Positions 17,108 through 24,525 of a stretch of 64,000 bases of DNA are shown one piece after another. Numbering within the stretch: position 1 is the first letter of the stretch; the number at the start of each line of letters is the position of its first letter. A program made the translations under genes and the position numbers. The stretch lies in the NCBI RefSeq assembly GCF_005217615.1, contig NZ_SZNK01000001.1, positions 1,507,501-1,571,500 on the forward strand, written 5' to 3'. The notes under the pieces are model-generated. The model did not search any database, was not told the DNA's origin, and was given only the letters and a program-made list of their open reading frames with translations. The DNA is from Brevibacillus antibioticus (GTDB taxonomy: Bacteria > Bacillota > Bacilli > Brevibacillales > Brevibacillaceae).

Positions 17108-17129
17108 GGGCGGAGTTCCGGCTCCGTCC
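17108..17129 (+). terminator. Hairpin after the thioredoxin-family gene
   Basis: GGGCGGAG (17108-17115) pairs with CTCCGTCC (17122-17129) around TTCCGG. There is no long T tract, so termination strength is uncertain. Confidence 0.4.
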
Positions 17130-17155
17130 ATTTACATGCAGAAGGGCTGATTAAC

Positions 17156-17467
17156 ATGTATTACTACGGGAATGAAACGATTATGTCCTTGGAGCAGGTG
17201 CTTCGCTTAAAAGCATCGGAAATTCGAATTCTGGAGTGGGTACGTACCTACGAGTTTTTAGAAAACAGTTATGGGATAGATGAAGCCGTTCCCTACTTCT
17301 TAGAGATAAAATGTGAAGAAGGGCAAGTGAAGATTCGCAAAAACCGCATACTAGACTTCCCGGAATACTCCTGTGAAGGAGAAGCAACCTTTCAAGAGGT
17401 AGACGAAGCACTGCGCGTTTTTCACGAGTGGGCACAGGAGATCTTGGCGAAGAAAGAGTTAATCTAA
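17156..17467 (+). CDS. Hypothetical protein, about 103 residues
   Basis: A small acidic protein starting at the ATG at 17156, with AGAAGGG about ten bases upstream. It begins with three tyrosines and is mainly alpha/beta, with alternating charged and hydrophobic positions. No motif, signal or membrane segment is recognisable. It stands alone between a hairpin and the tRNA pair. The open frame and reasonable ribosome site support a gene; function is unknown. Confidence 0.6.
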   Translation: MYYYGNETIMSLEQVLRLKASEIRILEWVRTYEFLENSYGIDEAVPYFLEIKCEEGQVKIRKNRILDFPEYSCEGEATFQEVDEALRVFHEWAQEILAKKELI

Positions 17468-17562
17468 AAAAAATATTGACGTCAAACAAAGTTCATGATA
17501 AATTAATAAATGTCGCTTCTGGTTGAAGAGAGTAGACGTAGAAGATAGACAGCACATATTGT

Positions 17563-17647
17563 GGGGAGATAGTGAAGTGGCTAAACACGGCAGACTGTAA
17601 ATCTGCTCCCTCCGGGTTCGGCGGTTCGAATCCGTCTCTCCCCACCA
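17563..17647 (+). tRNA. tRNA-Tyr (GTA)
   Basis: A class II tRNA with a long variable arm. The acceptor stem pairs GGGGAGA with TCTCCCC, the discriminator base is A, and CCA is encoded (17645-17647). The anticodon loop CTGTAAA places GTA at 17597-17599. The T arm reads GGCGGTTCGAATCCGTC. Confidence 0.95.
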
Positions 17648-17692
17648 TTGATTTTCTTTGGATGATGTGCTAATTTATTCATAGTTTCACTT

Positions 17693-17774
17693 GCCGGTGT
17701 GGCGGAATGGCAGACGCGCGCGACTCAAAATCGTGAGGGAAACCGTGGGGGTTCAAGTCCCTTCACCGGCACCA
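17693..17774 (+). tRNA. tRNA-Leu (CAA)
   Basis: A class II tRNA with acceptor stem GCCGGTG paired to CACCGGC and encoded CCA at 17772-17774. The D arm reads GGCGGAATGGCAGACGC. The anticodon loop CTCAAAA gives CAA at 17726-17728, reading UUG Leu codons. The variable arm is short for a leucine tRNA but still of class II type. It lies 45 bp after tRNA-Tyr and is probably cotranscribed with it. Confidence 0.93.
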
Positions 17775-17788
17775 TATCAAAAACGAAT

Positions 17789-17836
17789 GCACACTAACCA
17801 TGATGTTTACAGACACATGGATGGTGTGCTTTTTTA
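17789..17836 (+). terminator. Terminator of the tRNA pair
   Basis: GCACAC...AACCATG (17789-17802) pairs with CATGGATGGTGTGC (17816-17829) with two mismatches, followed by TTTTTT. Confidence 0.75.
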
Positions 17837-17855
17837 ATATACGGGAAACAATTTT

Positions 17856-17908
17856 AAACAGCGGCGAGTCTAAGACTTGATTTTCAGGTCTTAGGTCGCC
17901 GCTGTTTC
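17856..17908. terminator. Long bidirectional hairpin between the tRNAs and the GNAT gene
   Basis: AAACAGCGGCGA pairs with TCGCCGCTGTTT, with an inner TAAGAC/GTCTTA stem. A and T runs on both flanks suit use from either side. It most likely terminates the minus-strand acetyltransferase gene. Confidence 0.75.
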
Positions 17909-17931
17909 ATTTTAGGGTAACGAAAATTTGC

Positions 17932-18369
17932 TTAAAAGTTCAATTCTGCAATCGTCTCCCCGAACAGAACCATGCCATTTTTTTGAAATCCGAGTGAAGC
18001 GTAAAGATTTTCAGCTGCGACATTGGCCGGGGCATAACCAATGACAATTTTTTGACAATCTTCCTTTGCTTTCAGGATATCAATGACTTGCGAAATTGCA
18101 GTACGTCCGTAGCCTAGTCGTTGGTACTTCGCATCAATTAAGAGTCTGTAAATCCAGTAGTTGCCATCGTCGGGGTCAAGCCCATACATGACAAAGCCAA
18201 CCATCGTGTCATCATGGTAGATAGCCAAAGGAACAAATGTAGTTTGAAACTTTGCTTCAGCGATGGAGTAGAGGTTCGGAGCAACAAACTCGCTCTGTTC
18301 GGGAGTAGGTTCCAGTTCAATACACTCTTCCCAGTTTTCCAAAGTTACTTCACGAAGTGTCACAGACAT
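17932..18369 (-). CDS. edeQ: GNAT N-acetyltransferase, probable edeine self-resistance enzyme (EdeQ-like)
   Basis: A 145-residue acetyl-CoA-dependent acetyltransferase. The GNAT core shows a YWIYRLLIDAKYQ strand, the acetyl-CoA loop RLGYGRTA near residue 85, and the C-terminal AENLYASLGFQKNG. Overall it resembles BltD/PaiA-type polyamine acetyltransferases. In the described ede cluster, EdeQ acetylates the free amine of the diaminopropionate residue and inactivates edeine in the cell. Here the gene is divergent from the biosynthetic operon with its own promoter, which fits a resistance gene that can be on before the toxin is made. A general spermidine acetyltransferase role is the alternative. 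Confidence 0.75.
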   Translation of the reverse strand: MSVTLREVTLENWEECIELEPTPEQSEFVAPNLYSIAEAKFQTTFVPLAIYHDDTMVGFVMYGLDPDDGNYWIYRLLIDAKYQRLGYGRTAISQVIDILKAKEDCQKIVIGYAPANVAAENLYASLGFQKNGMVLFGETIAELNF

Positions 18370-18416
18370 CTAATCACATACATCCTTCCGGGGAACTGTT
18401 TTTGCCAATATATTAC

Positions 18417-18444
18417 ATTTTATCCTACGTGAAAAGAGAGTCAA
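18417..18444 (-). promoter_or_regulatory. Sigma-A promoter of the GNAT gene
   Basis: On the minus strand, TTGACT (18444-18439) is followed after 16 bp by TAAAAT (18422-18417), about 48 bp before the start codon. Confidence 0.55.
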
Positions 18445-18550
18445 AATCAATAGAGTGAACAAATTTTTTTCTGTTTTATGCAGCGCTACAGAAAGGGGAA
18501 AGAGAAGAATTAACCCAATTTTCAGAAATAACAATTTATGGAAAATTCAT

Positions 18551-18580
18551 TTGACACTACAGAAGAGTCATCTATATAGT
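18551..18580 (+). promoter_or_regulatory. Sigma-A promoter of the NRPS operon
   Basis: A consensus -35 TTGACA at 18551-18556 is followed after 18 bp by TATAGT at 18575-18580 (or after 16 bp by TATATA). It leaves a leader of about 80 bases before the first NRPS start. This is the only strong promoter seen ahead of the plus-strand cluster. The divergent 18370-18668 region otherwise shows no clear operator or riboswitch. Confidence 0.65.
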
Positions 18581-18668
18581 TGGAAATGGAAGTATCTGTA
18601 ACCGATTTGATTTTTTACCATGACTGGATTGTGATTACATCTGCACAATTCAGAAAGGGGGATATGCT

Positions 18669-21600
18669 TTGCGCCAGGATAAGAAGCAATGGAAGGTCGG
18701 TTATCCTTTAAGTCATCCACAAAAGCGTATCTGGTATACGGAAAAAATGCATCCACAGCTTCCTGTCCATACGTTAGGGGGGATGGTGCGGATTCAGGGA
18801 AAGGTAAAACTGGATGTACTGGAAGCGGCCATTCACCTGTTCATTCAAAAGAACGATGCTTTGCGACTCAACTATCAGGAGGAAGAGACAGTCCTTCAGT
18901 TTGTTGGAGAGTACGAACCGCAGCCATTGCAGGTGTTTGATTTCAGACAGGAACCAAATGCCCCTGATCGGTGCAGACAATTCCTGCAAGCCTTGTTTGC
19001 AAAGCCGTTTTCGATCGGACAAGATCCTCTGTTCTACTTTTGTCTGATTCAACTGAGTGACGAAGAAGCAGGGTATTTTGTAAAGCTACACCATTTGATT
19101 GCTGATGGTTGGTCCATTTCAATCATGACAGAACAAATTGCTCACTATTATGACACGTTGTTGACAGGCGGTACCGTTCATGTAGGAGATGAACCCCCTT
19201 ATCAAGCTTTTGTCGAAAGGGAGCATACCTACTCTCAGTCTGAGAGATTTGAAAAGGACAAGCGATACTGGCGGGACAAGTTTCAGAGCTTGCCTGTGAT
19301 CACGACATTACAAAAGGCAACAGATACTACCGAAGGAAAGCGCAAAGTCTATGCATTCGACCGTGAAGATTCGACAAGAATACGTCAGTTTGCAGACCAG
19401 ATGAAATGCTCGCTAAATTCCTTGTTTGTGGCTGTCGTCAGTCTTTACCTTCAGCGTTGTGCGAGGCAAGAAGAAATCGTGATCGGTACACCGCTGTTAA
19501 ACCGTTCAGGCAAAGTGGAGCGCAAAATATTCGGGATGTTCACCAGCACGATGCCTTTTCGTCTGGCAGTGCCGATGGAAATGGCTGCTTTCGATTATGT
19601 TAAATATGTCAACAGGGAACTCACTTCCTGTTTTTTTCATCAGAAATATCCGTACGATTTGCTGGCTCAAGAGTTGGAGCTGAAGAAACATGGCTATGAC
19701 AGCCTGTTTCAGATTTGTGTAAATTATTACAGCACGCAGCTGCCATTCACTCTTGGCGGGTACCCCGTGACCAATGAGGAGTTTTACAACGGTCACCAGT
19801 TGTATTCGCTCCAAGTGATTATCAGAGAATGGGCAACAGATGAACGATTGACGCTGGAATTGGACTATAAGATAGCCGAGTACACGGAAGAGGATATAGA
19901 CCGAATAGCGGATCATCTTGTAAGGCTACTTAATCAGATGATCTCGAATTCAGATATTCCGCTCTCCAATCTGGACTTTCTAACTGACGAAGAGTTGACA
20001 TTACAACTCAATACGTGGAACGATACAGCGGCTTCCTATCCCAGCGAGAAGACGGTTGTCCAGTTGTTTGAAGAGCAAGTAAAACGCTTGCCACAGGGAG
20101 TTGCATTGGAGTCAGAGGGGCGCACGCTGACATTTCAGGAACTGCATGATCAAGTGAATCGACTCGCTCAGTCGTTACGAAACCGAGGAGTTGGCCCTGG
20201 CGTAATTGTGGCGTTGCTGGCAGATCATTCACCAGAGATGATCATCGGGCTGATGGCAGTGCTAAAAGCTGGCGGGGCTTACCTTCCGATTGATCCTCAA
20301 CTCCCTTCTCAACGCATTGAATATCTGCTGTCTGATTCTGGAGCGGACATGTTGCTTCGTCACACTTCGCGAAGAGAGGATATTTCGTGGTCCAAAGTAA
20401 TCCTGGAGCTTGGTGATTTGTCCCTGTATCGCAATGGTGGCGAAATCCTGGAATCGGTTAATCAGCCAGATGATTTGGCCTATGTCATTTATACCTCAGG
20501 CTCTACTGGAAATCCGAAGGGAGTCATGGTTACTCATCGGGGGTTAGTCAACTATATTTCGTGGGCGAAAGACCGCTATCTCTCCTGCCCGGAAGAAGCG
20601 TTTGCTTTCTATTCATCACTGGCATTTGATTTGACGGTTACGTCCATTTTCTGCCCGTTGGTGAAGGGAAACCGGATGGTTATCTATCCGCACTCCGATT
20701 CAGAGTTTGTGTTATCGCGAATCTTTAGCGATGGACGCTCCCATGTTGTAAAGCTGACACCTGCCCATCTGTTTTTGCTGCAAGAAATGGCGCTTCCTTC
20801 TACTACGGTGAAGAGAGTGATTGTGGGCGGCGAGGACTTGAAGGTGAGTCTGGCTGAGGCCATTCATGCGAAATGGAACGGACAAATCGAAATTCTCAAT
20901 GAGTATGGTCCTACTGAGACAGTAGTCGGGTGCATGATCTATCCATACGATCCTAAGTCCGATGTCGAAGGTTCTGTACCGATTGGACATCCGATCAGTA
21001 ACGTGCAGCTCTACATTTTGGATTCATATGGGAAACCAATCCCGATTGGAACGACAGGAGAGCTATTCATCTCGGGAGATAGTATGGCACGAGGGTACCT
21101 TAACCGCGACGAATTGACGCGAGAGCGTTTCCTACCCGATCCGTTTCAGCCAGGTAAAGTGATGTACAAGACGGGCGATCTGGTTCGCTATCGGCCAAAT
21201 GGAGTCATGGAGTATCTGGGGCGTGCTGACTATCAGGTGAAGATTCATGGTTACCGCATTGAATTGGGTGAAATTGAACAGCAGCTCCTTGGTCATTCTT
21301 CTGTGCGTGAGGCAGTAGTGATCGATCGCATGGATACGTGGGGGCGGAAGTACCTTTGTGCATATGTGATCACGGAAACATCTTTCCGGGAAAAAGAGCT
21401 CCGCGAAGAACTGGCAAGTCGATTGCCCGCCTACATGATCCCTTCGCAAATCCTGCAGCTTGAACAGTTTCCGTTGACTTCAAATGGCAAGGTAGATCGA
21501 AAACAGCTTCCCGAACCTGTCATGGAGCGAAAAGGTGCGGAGGATGAAACTAGGCCTCGTGACGAGTTTGACAAGCTATTGGTTGAAGTGTATGAAGACG

Positions 21601-23174
21601 TGCTTGGTCATTCACCGTTTGGGCTACATGACCCGTTTTCCCAACTTGGGGGGGATTCGATCAAGGCGATTCAGGTTTCCTATCGATTGCATCAGCGGGG
21701 AATCAAGATTCCAGTAAGAGACATCTTGATATATGACACGATTGCAGAACTAAAAGCGGGAAGTGACTGGAGCTGGGGAGTGGAACAGATCTCACAAGAG
21801 CCGTGTACTGGCGAGTTGCCGTCATCTCCCATCGTTTCTTGGTTTTTGTCACAACAGTTCGGCAATGCTGATCATTGGAACCAGTCGTTGCTCCTTGAAA
21901 GCAAGAAAAAAGTAACGCTGGAGGAGTTTGAAGAGAGTCTGTCTGCACTGGTTAATCATCACGATTGTCTTCGACTCAATTACTCTGCCAAAGAGGGGAG
22001 ACTCTTTTACAATGAGCGTCACCTTCACAATCGAGTGTCCGTGACTTGCGTCGACCTTGCATCCTTACCGCAAGAAGAACAGGAGAGTAGAATGCTTGAG
22101 GCGATGAAAGCTTGCGCTGTTAGCTTCAAGCTAGAAGAATCATTGCTGCTTACCGGTTGTCTCTTTGAATTAGGTCCCGATCGACCGCAGCGATTGTTTC
22201 TGACGGCCCATCATCTTGTTGTGGACGGTGTCTCCTGGAGGATTCTCCTGGAAGATTTGATGAGCGCCTTGGCCAGTCTTCAACGGAATGAGCCGATTGT
22301 TTTGCCAGATAAAACACATTCGATGCAAGCGTGGGTAAAGGAAGTCTCCTCCTTTTACCAGTCGGATCAGGCAAACAAAGAAAGAGCATATTGGGACATG
22401 TTTTCCATCCCGGAAGACAAACTTCCTACTGACTACGATTTTGGCGAAGACTTAGTAGAATACAGCACGACATCTACACGCACACTTTCAGCCGAGATGA
22501 CGTCGCGACTGTTGACAACGGCCAACCGAATGTTCAACACGGGTCCGCAAGACCTATTGGTTGCAGCACTTACCCGAACATTGTGTGATGTGTTTGATAG
22601 GGAGCGTCTCATGCTGGTAATGGAGTCGCATGGCCGTGAGTCTTCTATTCATACGATGAACGTAACCAGAACAGTAGGATGGTTTACCAGCATGTATCCT
22701 GTTTTGTTCGAAACGAATCCATCCAATCGGACTGATCACCTAAAAGCAGTAAAGGAGAAATTGCGCCAGATTCCGATGGGAGGGCTTGGGTTTGGTTGGC
22801 TTTTCCCCCATCTGCTCGCGGCAGAGGAAAAGTCCCAAGTTCGTTTCAATTATCTGGGAACCGTTGATAATCAACTGAGCGATGATCTGGTTCTCATGGG
22901 AGGAAACTTGGCGGTTGATGCCGGAGTGGGTAATCATCTGACAGCACTGCTTGACGTGGCTGCTCTCATTCGTCAAGGAGAACTTCAGGTTTCTGTTACG
23001 TACAGCTTGCGTAAGTATAGCGAGGAGACCATGGAGAAGTTACTTGCGTTGTTTATCCATGAATTAGAGCAGCTCATTGATCATTGCTGCCGCCAGGAGA
23101 TCCCTGAATTTACTCCATCGGATTTTGAAGATGTGGAATTGACGCAAAAAGAGCTAGATTTGCTGTTTGGTTAA
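18669..23174 (+). CDS. NRPS loading module C-A(Asn)-T-E: installs the N-terminal D-Asn prodrug cap
   Basis: A 1,501-residue synthetase. Domains: condensation (1-440, HHLIADGW near 138), adenylation (447-940), carrier (LGGDSIKAI near 992), epimerisation (1040-1500, with HHLVVDG, ESHGRE, TVGWFTSMYP, GGLGFG and RFNYLG). Manual alignment to GrsA gives the pocket code DLTKIGEVGK, one conservative change from the known Asn code DLTKLGEVGK. A starting C domain before Asn with an E domain is the signature of acyl-D-Asn prodrug starters (xenocoumacin, zwittermicin, colibactin, paenilamicin). The C domain would add a fatty acyl group. Start: TTG at 18669 with AAGGGGG at 18655-18661; the nearby ATG at 18664 is out of frame. 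Confidence 0.9.
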   Translation: MRQDKKQWKVGYPLSHPQKRIWYTEKMHPQLPVHTLGGMVRIQGKVKLDVLEAAIHLFIQKNDALRLNYQEEETVLQFVGEYEPQPLQVFDFRQEPNAPDRCRQFLQALFAKPFSIGQDPLFYFCLIQLSDEEAGYFVKLHHLIADGWSISIMTEQIAHYYDTLLTGGTVHVGDEPPYQAFVEREHTYSQSERFEKDKRYWRDKFQSLPVITTLQKATDTTEGKRKVYAFDREDSTRIRQFADQMKCSLNSLFVAVVSLYLQRCARQEEIVIGTPLLNRSGKVERKIFGMFTSTMPFRLAVPMEMAAFDYVKYVNRELTSCFFHQKYPYDLLAQELELKKHGYDSLFQICVNYYSTQLPFTLGGYPVTNEEFYNGHQLYSLQVIIREWATDERLTLELDYKIAEYTEEDIDRIADHLVRLLNQMISNSDIPLSNLDFLTDEELTLQLNTWNDTAASYPSEKTVVQLFEEQVKRLPQGVALESEGRTLTFQELHDQVNRLAQSLRNRGVGPGVIVALLADHSPEMIIGLMAVLKAGGAYLPIDPQLPSQRIEYLLSDSGADMLLRHTSRREDISWSKVILELGDLSLYRNGGEILESVNQPDDLAYVIYTSGSTGNPKGVMVTHRGLVNYISWAKDRYLSCPEEAFAFYSSLAFDLTVTSIFCPLVKGNRMVIYPHSDSEFVLSRIFSDGRSHVVKLTPAHLFLLQEMALPSTTVKRVIVGGEDLKVSLAEAIHAKWNGQIEILNEYGPTETVVGCMIYPYDPKSDVEGSVPIGHPISNVQLYILDSYGKPIPIGTTGELFISGDSMARGYLNRDELTRERFLPDPFQPGKVMYKTGDLVRYRPNGVMEYLGRADYQVKIHGYRIELGEIEQQLLGHSSVREAVVIDRMDTWGRKYLCAYVITETSFREKELREELASRLPAYMIPSQILQLEQFPLTSNGKVDRKQLPEPVMERKGAEDETRPRDEFDKLLVEVYEDVLGHSPFGLHDPFSQLGGDSIKAIQVSYRLHQRGIKIPVRDILIYDTIAELKAGSDWSWGVEQISQEPCTGELPSSPIVSWFLSQQFGNADHWNQSLLLESKKKVTLEEFEESLSALVNHHDCLRLNYSAKEGRLFYNERHLHNRVSVTCVDLASLPQEEQESRMLEAMKACAVSFKLEESLLLTGCLFELGPDRPQRLFLTAHHLVVDGVSWRILLEDLMSALASLQRNEPIVLPDKTHSMQAWVKEVSSFYQSDQANKERAYWDMFSIPEDKLPTDYDFGEDLVEYSTTSTRTLSAEMTSRLLTTANRMFNTGPQDLLVAALTRTLCDVFDRERLMLVMESHGRESSIHTMNVTRTVGWFTSMYPVLFETNPSNRTDHLKAVKEKLRQIPMGGLGFGWLFPHLLAAEEKSQVRFNYLGTVDNQLSDDLVLMGGNLAVDAGVGNHLTALLDVAALIRQGELQVSVTYSLRKYSEETMEKLLALFIHELEQLIDHCCRQEIPEFTPSDFEDVELTQKELDLLFG

Positions 23175-23253
23175 CAAGCGAATGACATACTTGAGCGAGT
23201 GTTACGAGAAAGCAGATATGACGAGTGTTTAATGAATGACGGGAGGGATTACA

Positions 23254-24501
23254 TTGAGTACCAAGGTGCTAATGGGGAAAAAAGGATTTGAGGAGTTCGC
23301 AACAATTGTCGGCTTTACAGAAGCTGAAAAGGAAGAACGCGGTGCATTGCTGGAGCAGTCTTATATGCCATTCAAGGTGACTCGCTATTATGCCGAGTTG
23401 ATTGCGAGTCAATCAGAGCCTTATCGTACCCAGATGATCAATATCGTGCTTCCGCCACCGGGAGTGAAACCCTATAAAGGCCGTTTTGATCCGTATGGAA
23501 ACAAGTCGTACCGTCAGGATGAAACAGCTTTCCTGCAACATAAGTACAAAAAGACATTGTTGCTTCACATCGACGACTTTTGTATTGCCAACTGCCAGTT
23601 CTGCTATAAAGTGAACGAAATCCGCCACGAGGATATTGGATACACCAATATTATGGAAAAAGCAGAAAGGGCCGTGCAGTATTTGGAAGCCCATCCGTTC
23701 ATCGATAATGTCCTCTTTACCGGTGGAGACCCTGCTTCCTTCCGTAAAACCTCTGACTTAATCAAGCTGATTAGCGCTCTATTGAGTGTGAAGAGTATTC
23801 GACTCGTTCGCTTTGCAACCAAGGCTTTGGCCTACGATCCTGCTCGTTTTCTAGATGGAGAGCTACTGGCGTTCTTTGACCAAGTAAGACAGACGCCCGG
23901 CAAGCAGGTAAGTGTGATTTCCCAGTTCAATCATCCTGGGGAAATAAGTGATGTTTCGATTCAAGCAACGCAAGCACTGCTATCCGTCGGTGTACAGATT
24001 CGCGGACAGCCTGCCATTATTCGTGGCGTTAACGATTCTGTCGAGACTTTGATCGACTTGCAGCGTAAGTTTCTGGACAATCGAATCATTTCGTATTATT
24101 TGACAGTGTTTATGCCAGTCAGGGGAGTCGAGCAGTATGCCATTCCGCTGGACGAGGCGTTCCGGAATGTGGCCGAGTCCAAACGCAATCTGGGTGGTTT
24201 GGAGAAAAAAGGGGTACTGCTTACTTCGCACGACTTTGGAAAATTAGAGATTTGTGGCTTTTATCCGACAGCCGAGCGCCCTGAAAAAATTGTTTTGAAA
24301 TGGCATCAAGCGGTCGGACCAGACTATCTTCCAGAGCGGTTGAAGGAATTAATCCCAACCCGTTCAGAAGACCTGATGATTTTAGACTACAAACAGGGAG
24401 AGATGTACTGCCTCGACCATGTTTTCGAACACAATGGCTTGCCGTACGTGAATGCAGATGGGGAGATTGTGGAAAACCTGTCGAGTGAAGCTGTTCGGTA
24501 A
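23254..24501 (+). CDS. KamA-family radical SAM aminomutase (divergent)
   Basis: About 415 residues. The [4Fe-4S] motif is CIANCQFC (CxxxCxxC) near residue 113. KamA-family marks follow: VLFTGGDPASF, SQFNHPGEIS, GVQIRGQPAIIRGVND. Lysine 2,3-aminomutases use AdoMet and PLP to move the alpha-amino group to the beta carbon. The usual GGGGK PLP loop is replaced by a HDFGKLE segment near residue 325 whose Lys could bind PLP. The sequence is far from bona fide lysine enzymes, so another amino acid may be the substrate. In this cluster the beta-tyrosine of edeine is the natural candidate. Start: TTG at 23254 with GGGAGGG six bases upstream; the ATG at 23236 would cover that site. Confidence 0.82.
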   Translation: MSTKVLMGKKGFEEFATIVGFTEAEKEERGALLEQSYMPFKVTRYYAELIASQSEPYRTQMINIVLPPPGVKPYKGRFDPYGNKSYRQDETAFLQHKYKKTLLLHIDDFCIANCQFCYKVNEIRHEDIGYTNIMEKAERAVQYLEAHPFIDNVLFTGGDPASFRKTSDLIKLISALLSVKSIRLVRFATKALAYDPARFLDGELLAFFDQVRQTPGKQVSVISQFNHPGEISDVSIQATQALLSVGVQIRGQPAIIRGVNDSVETLIDLQRKFLDNRIISYYLTVFMPVRGVEQYAIPLDEAFRNVAESKRNLGGLEKKGVLLTSHDFGKLEICGFYPTAERPEKIVLKWHQAVGPDYLPERLKELIPTRSEDLMILDYKQGEMYCLDHVFEHNGLPYVNADGEIVENLSSEAVR

Positions 24502-24525
24502 GGGAGTCAGGAGAGAAAAATTGTG

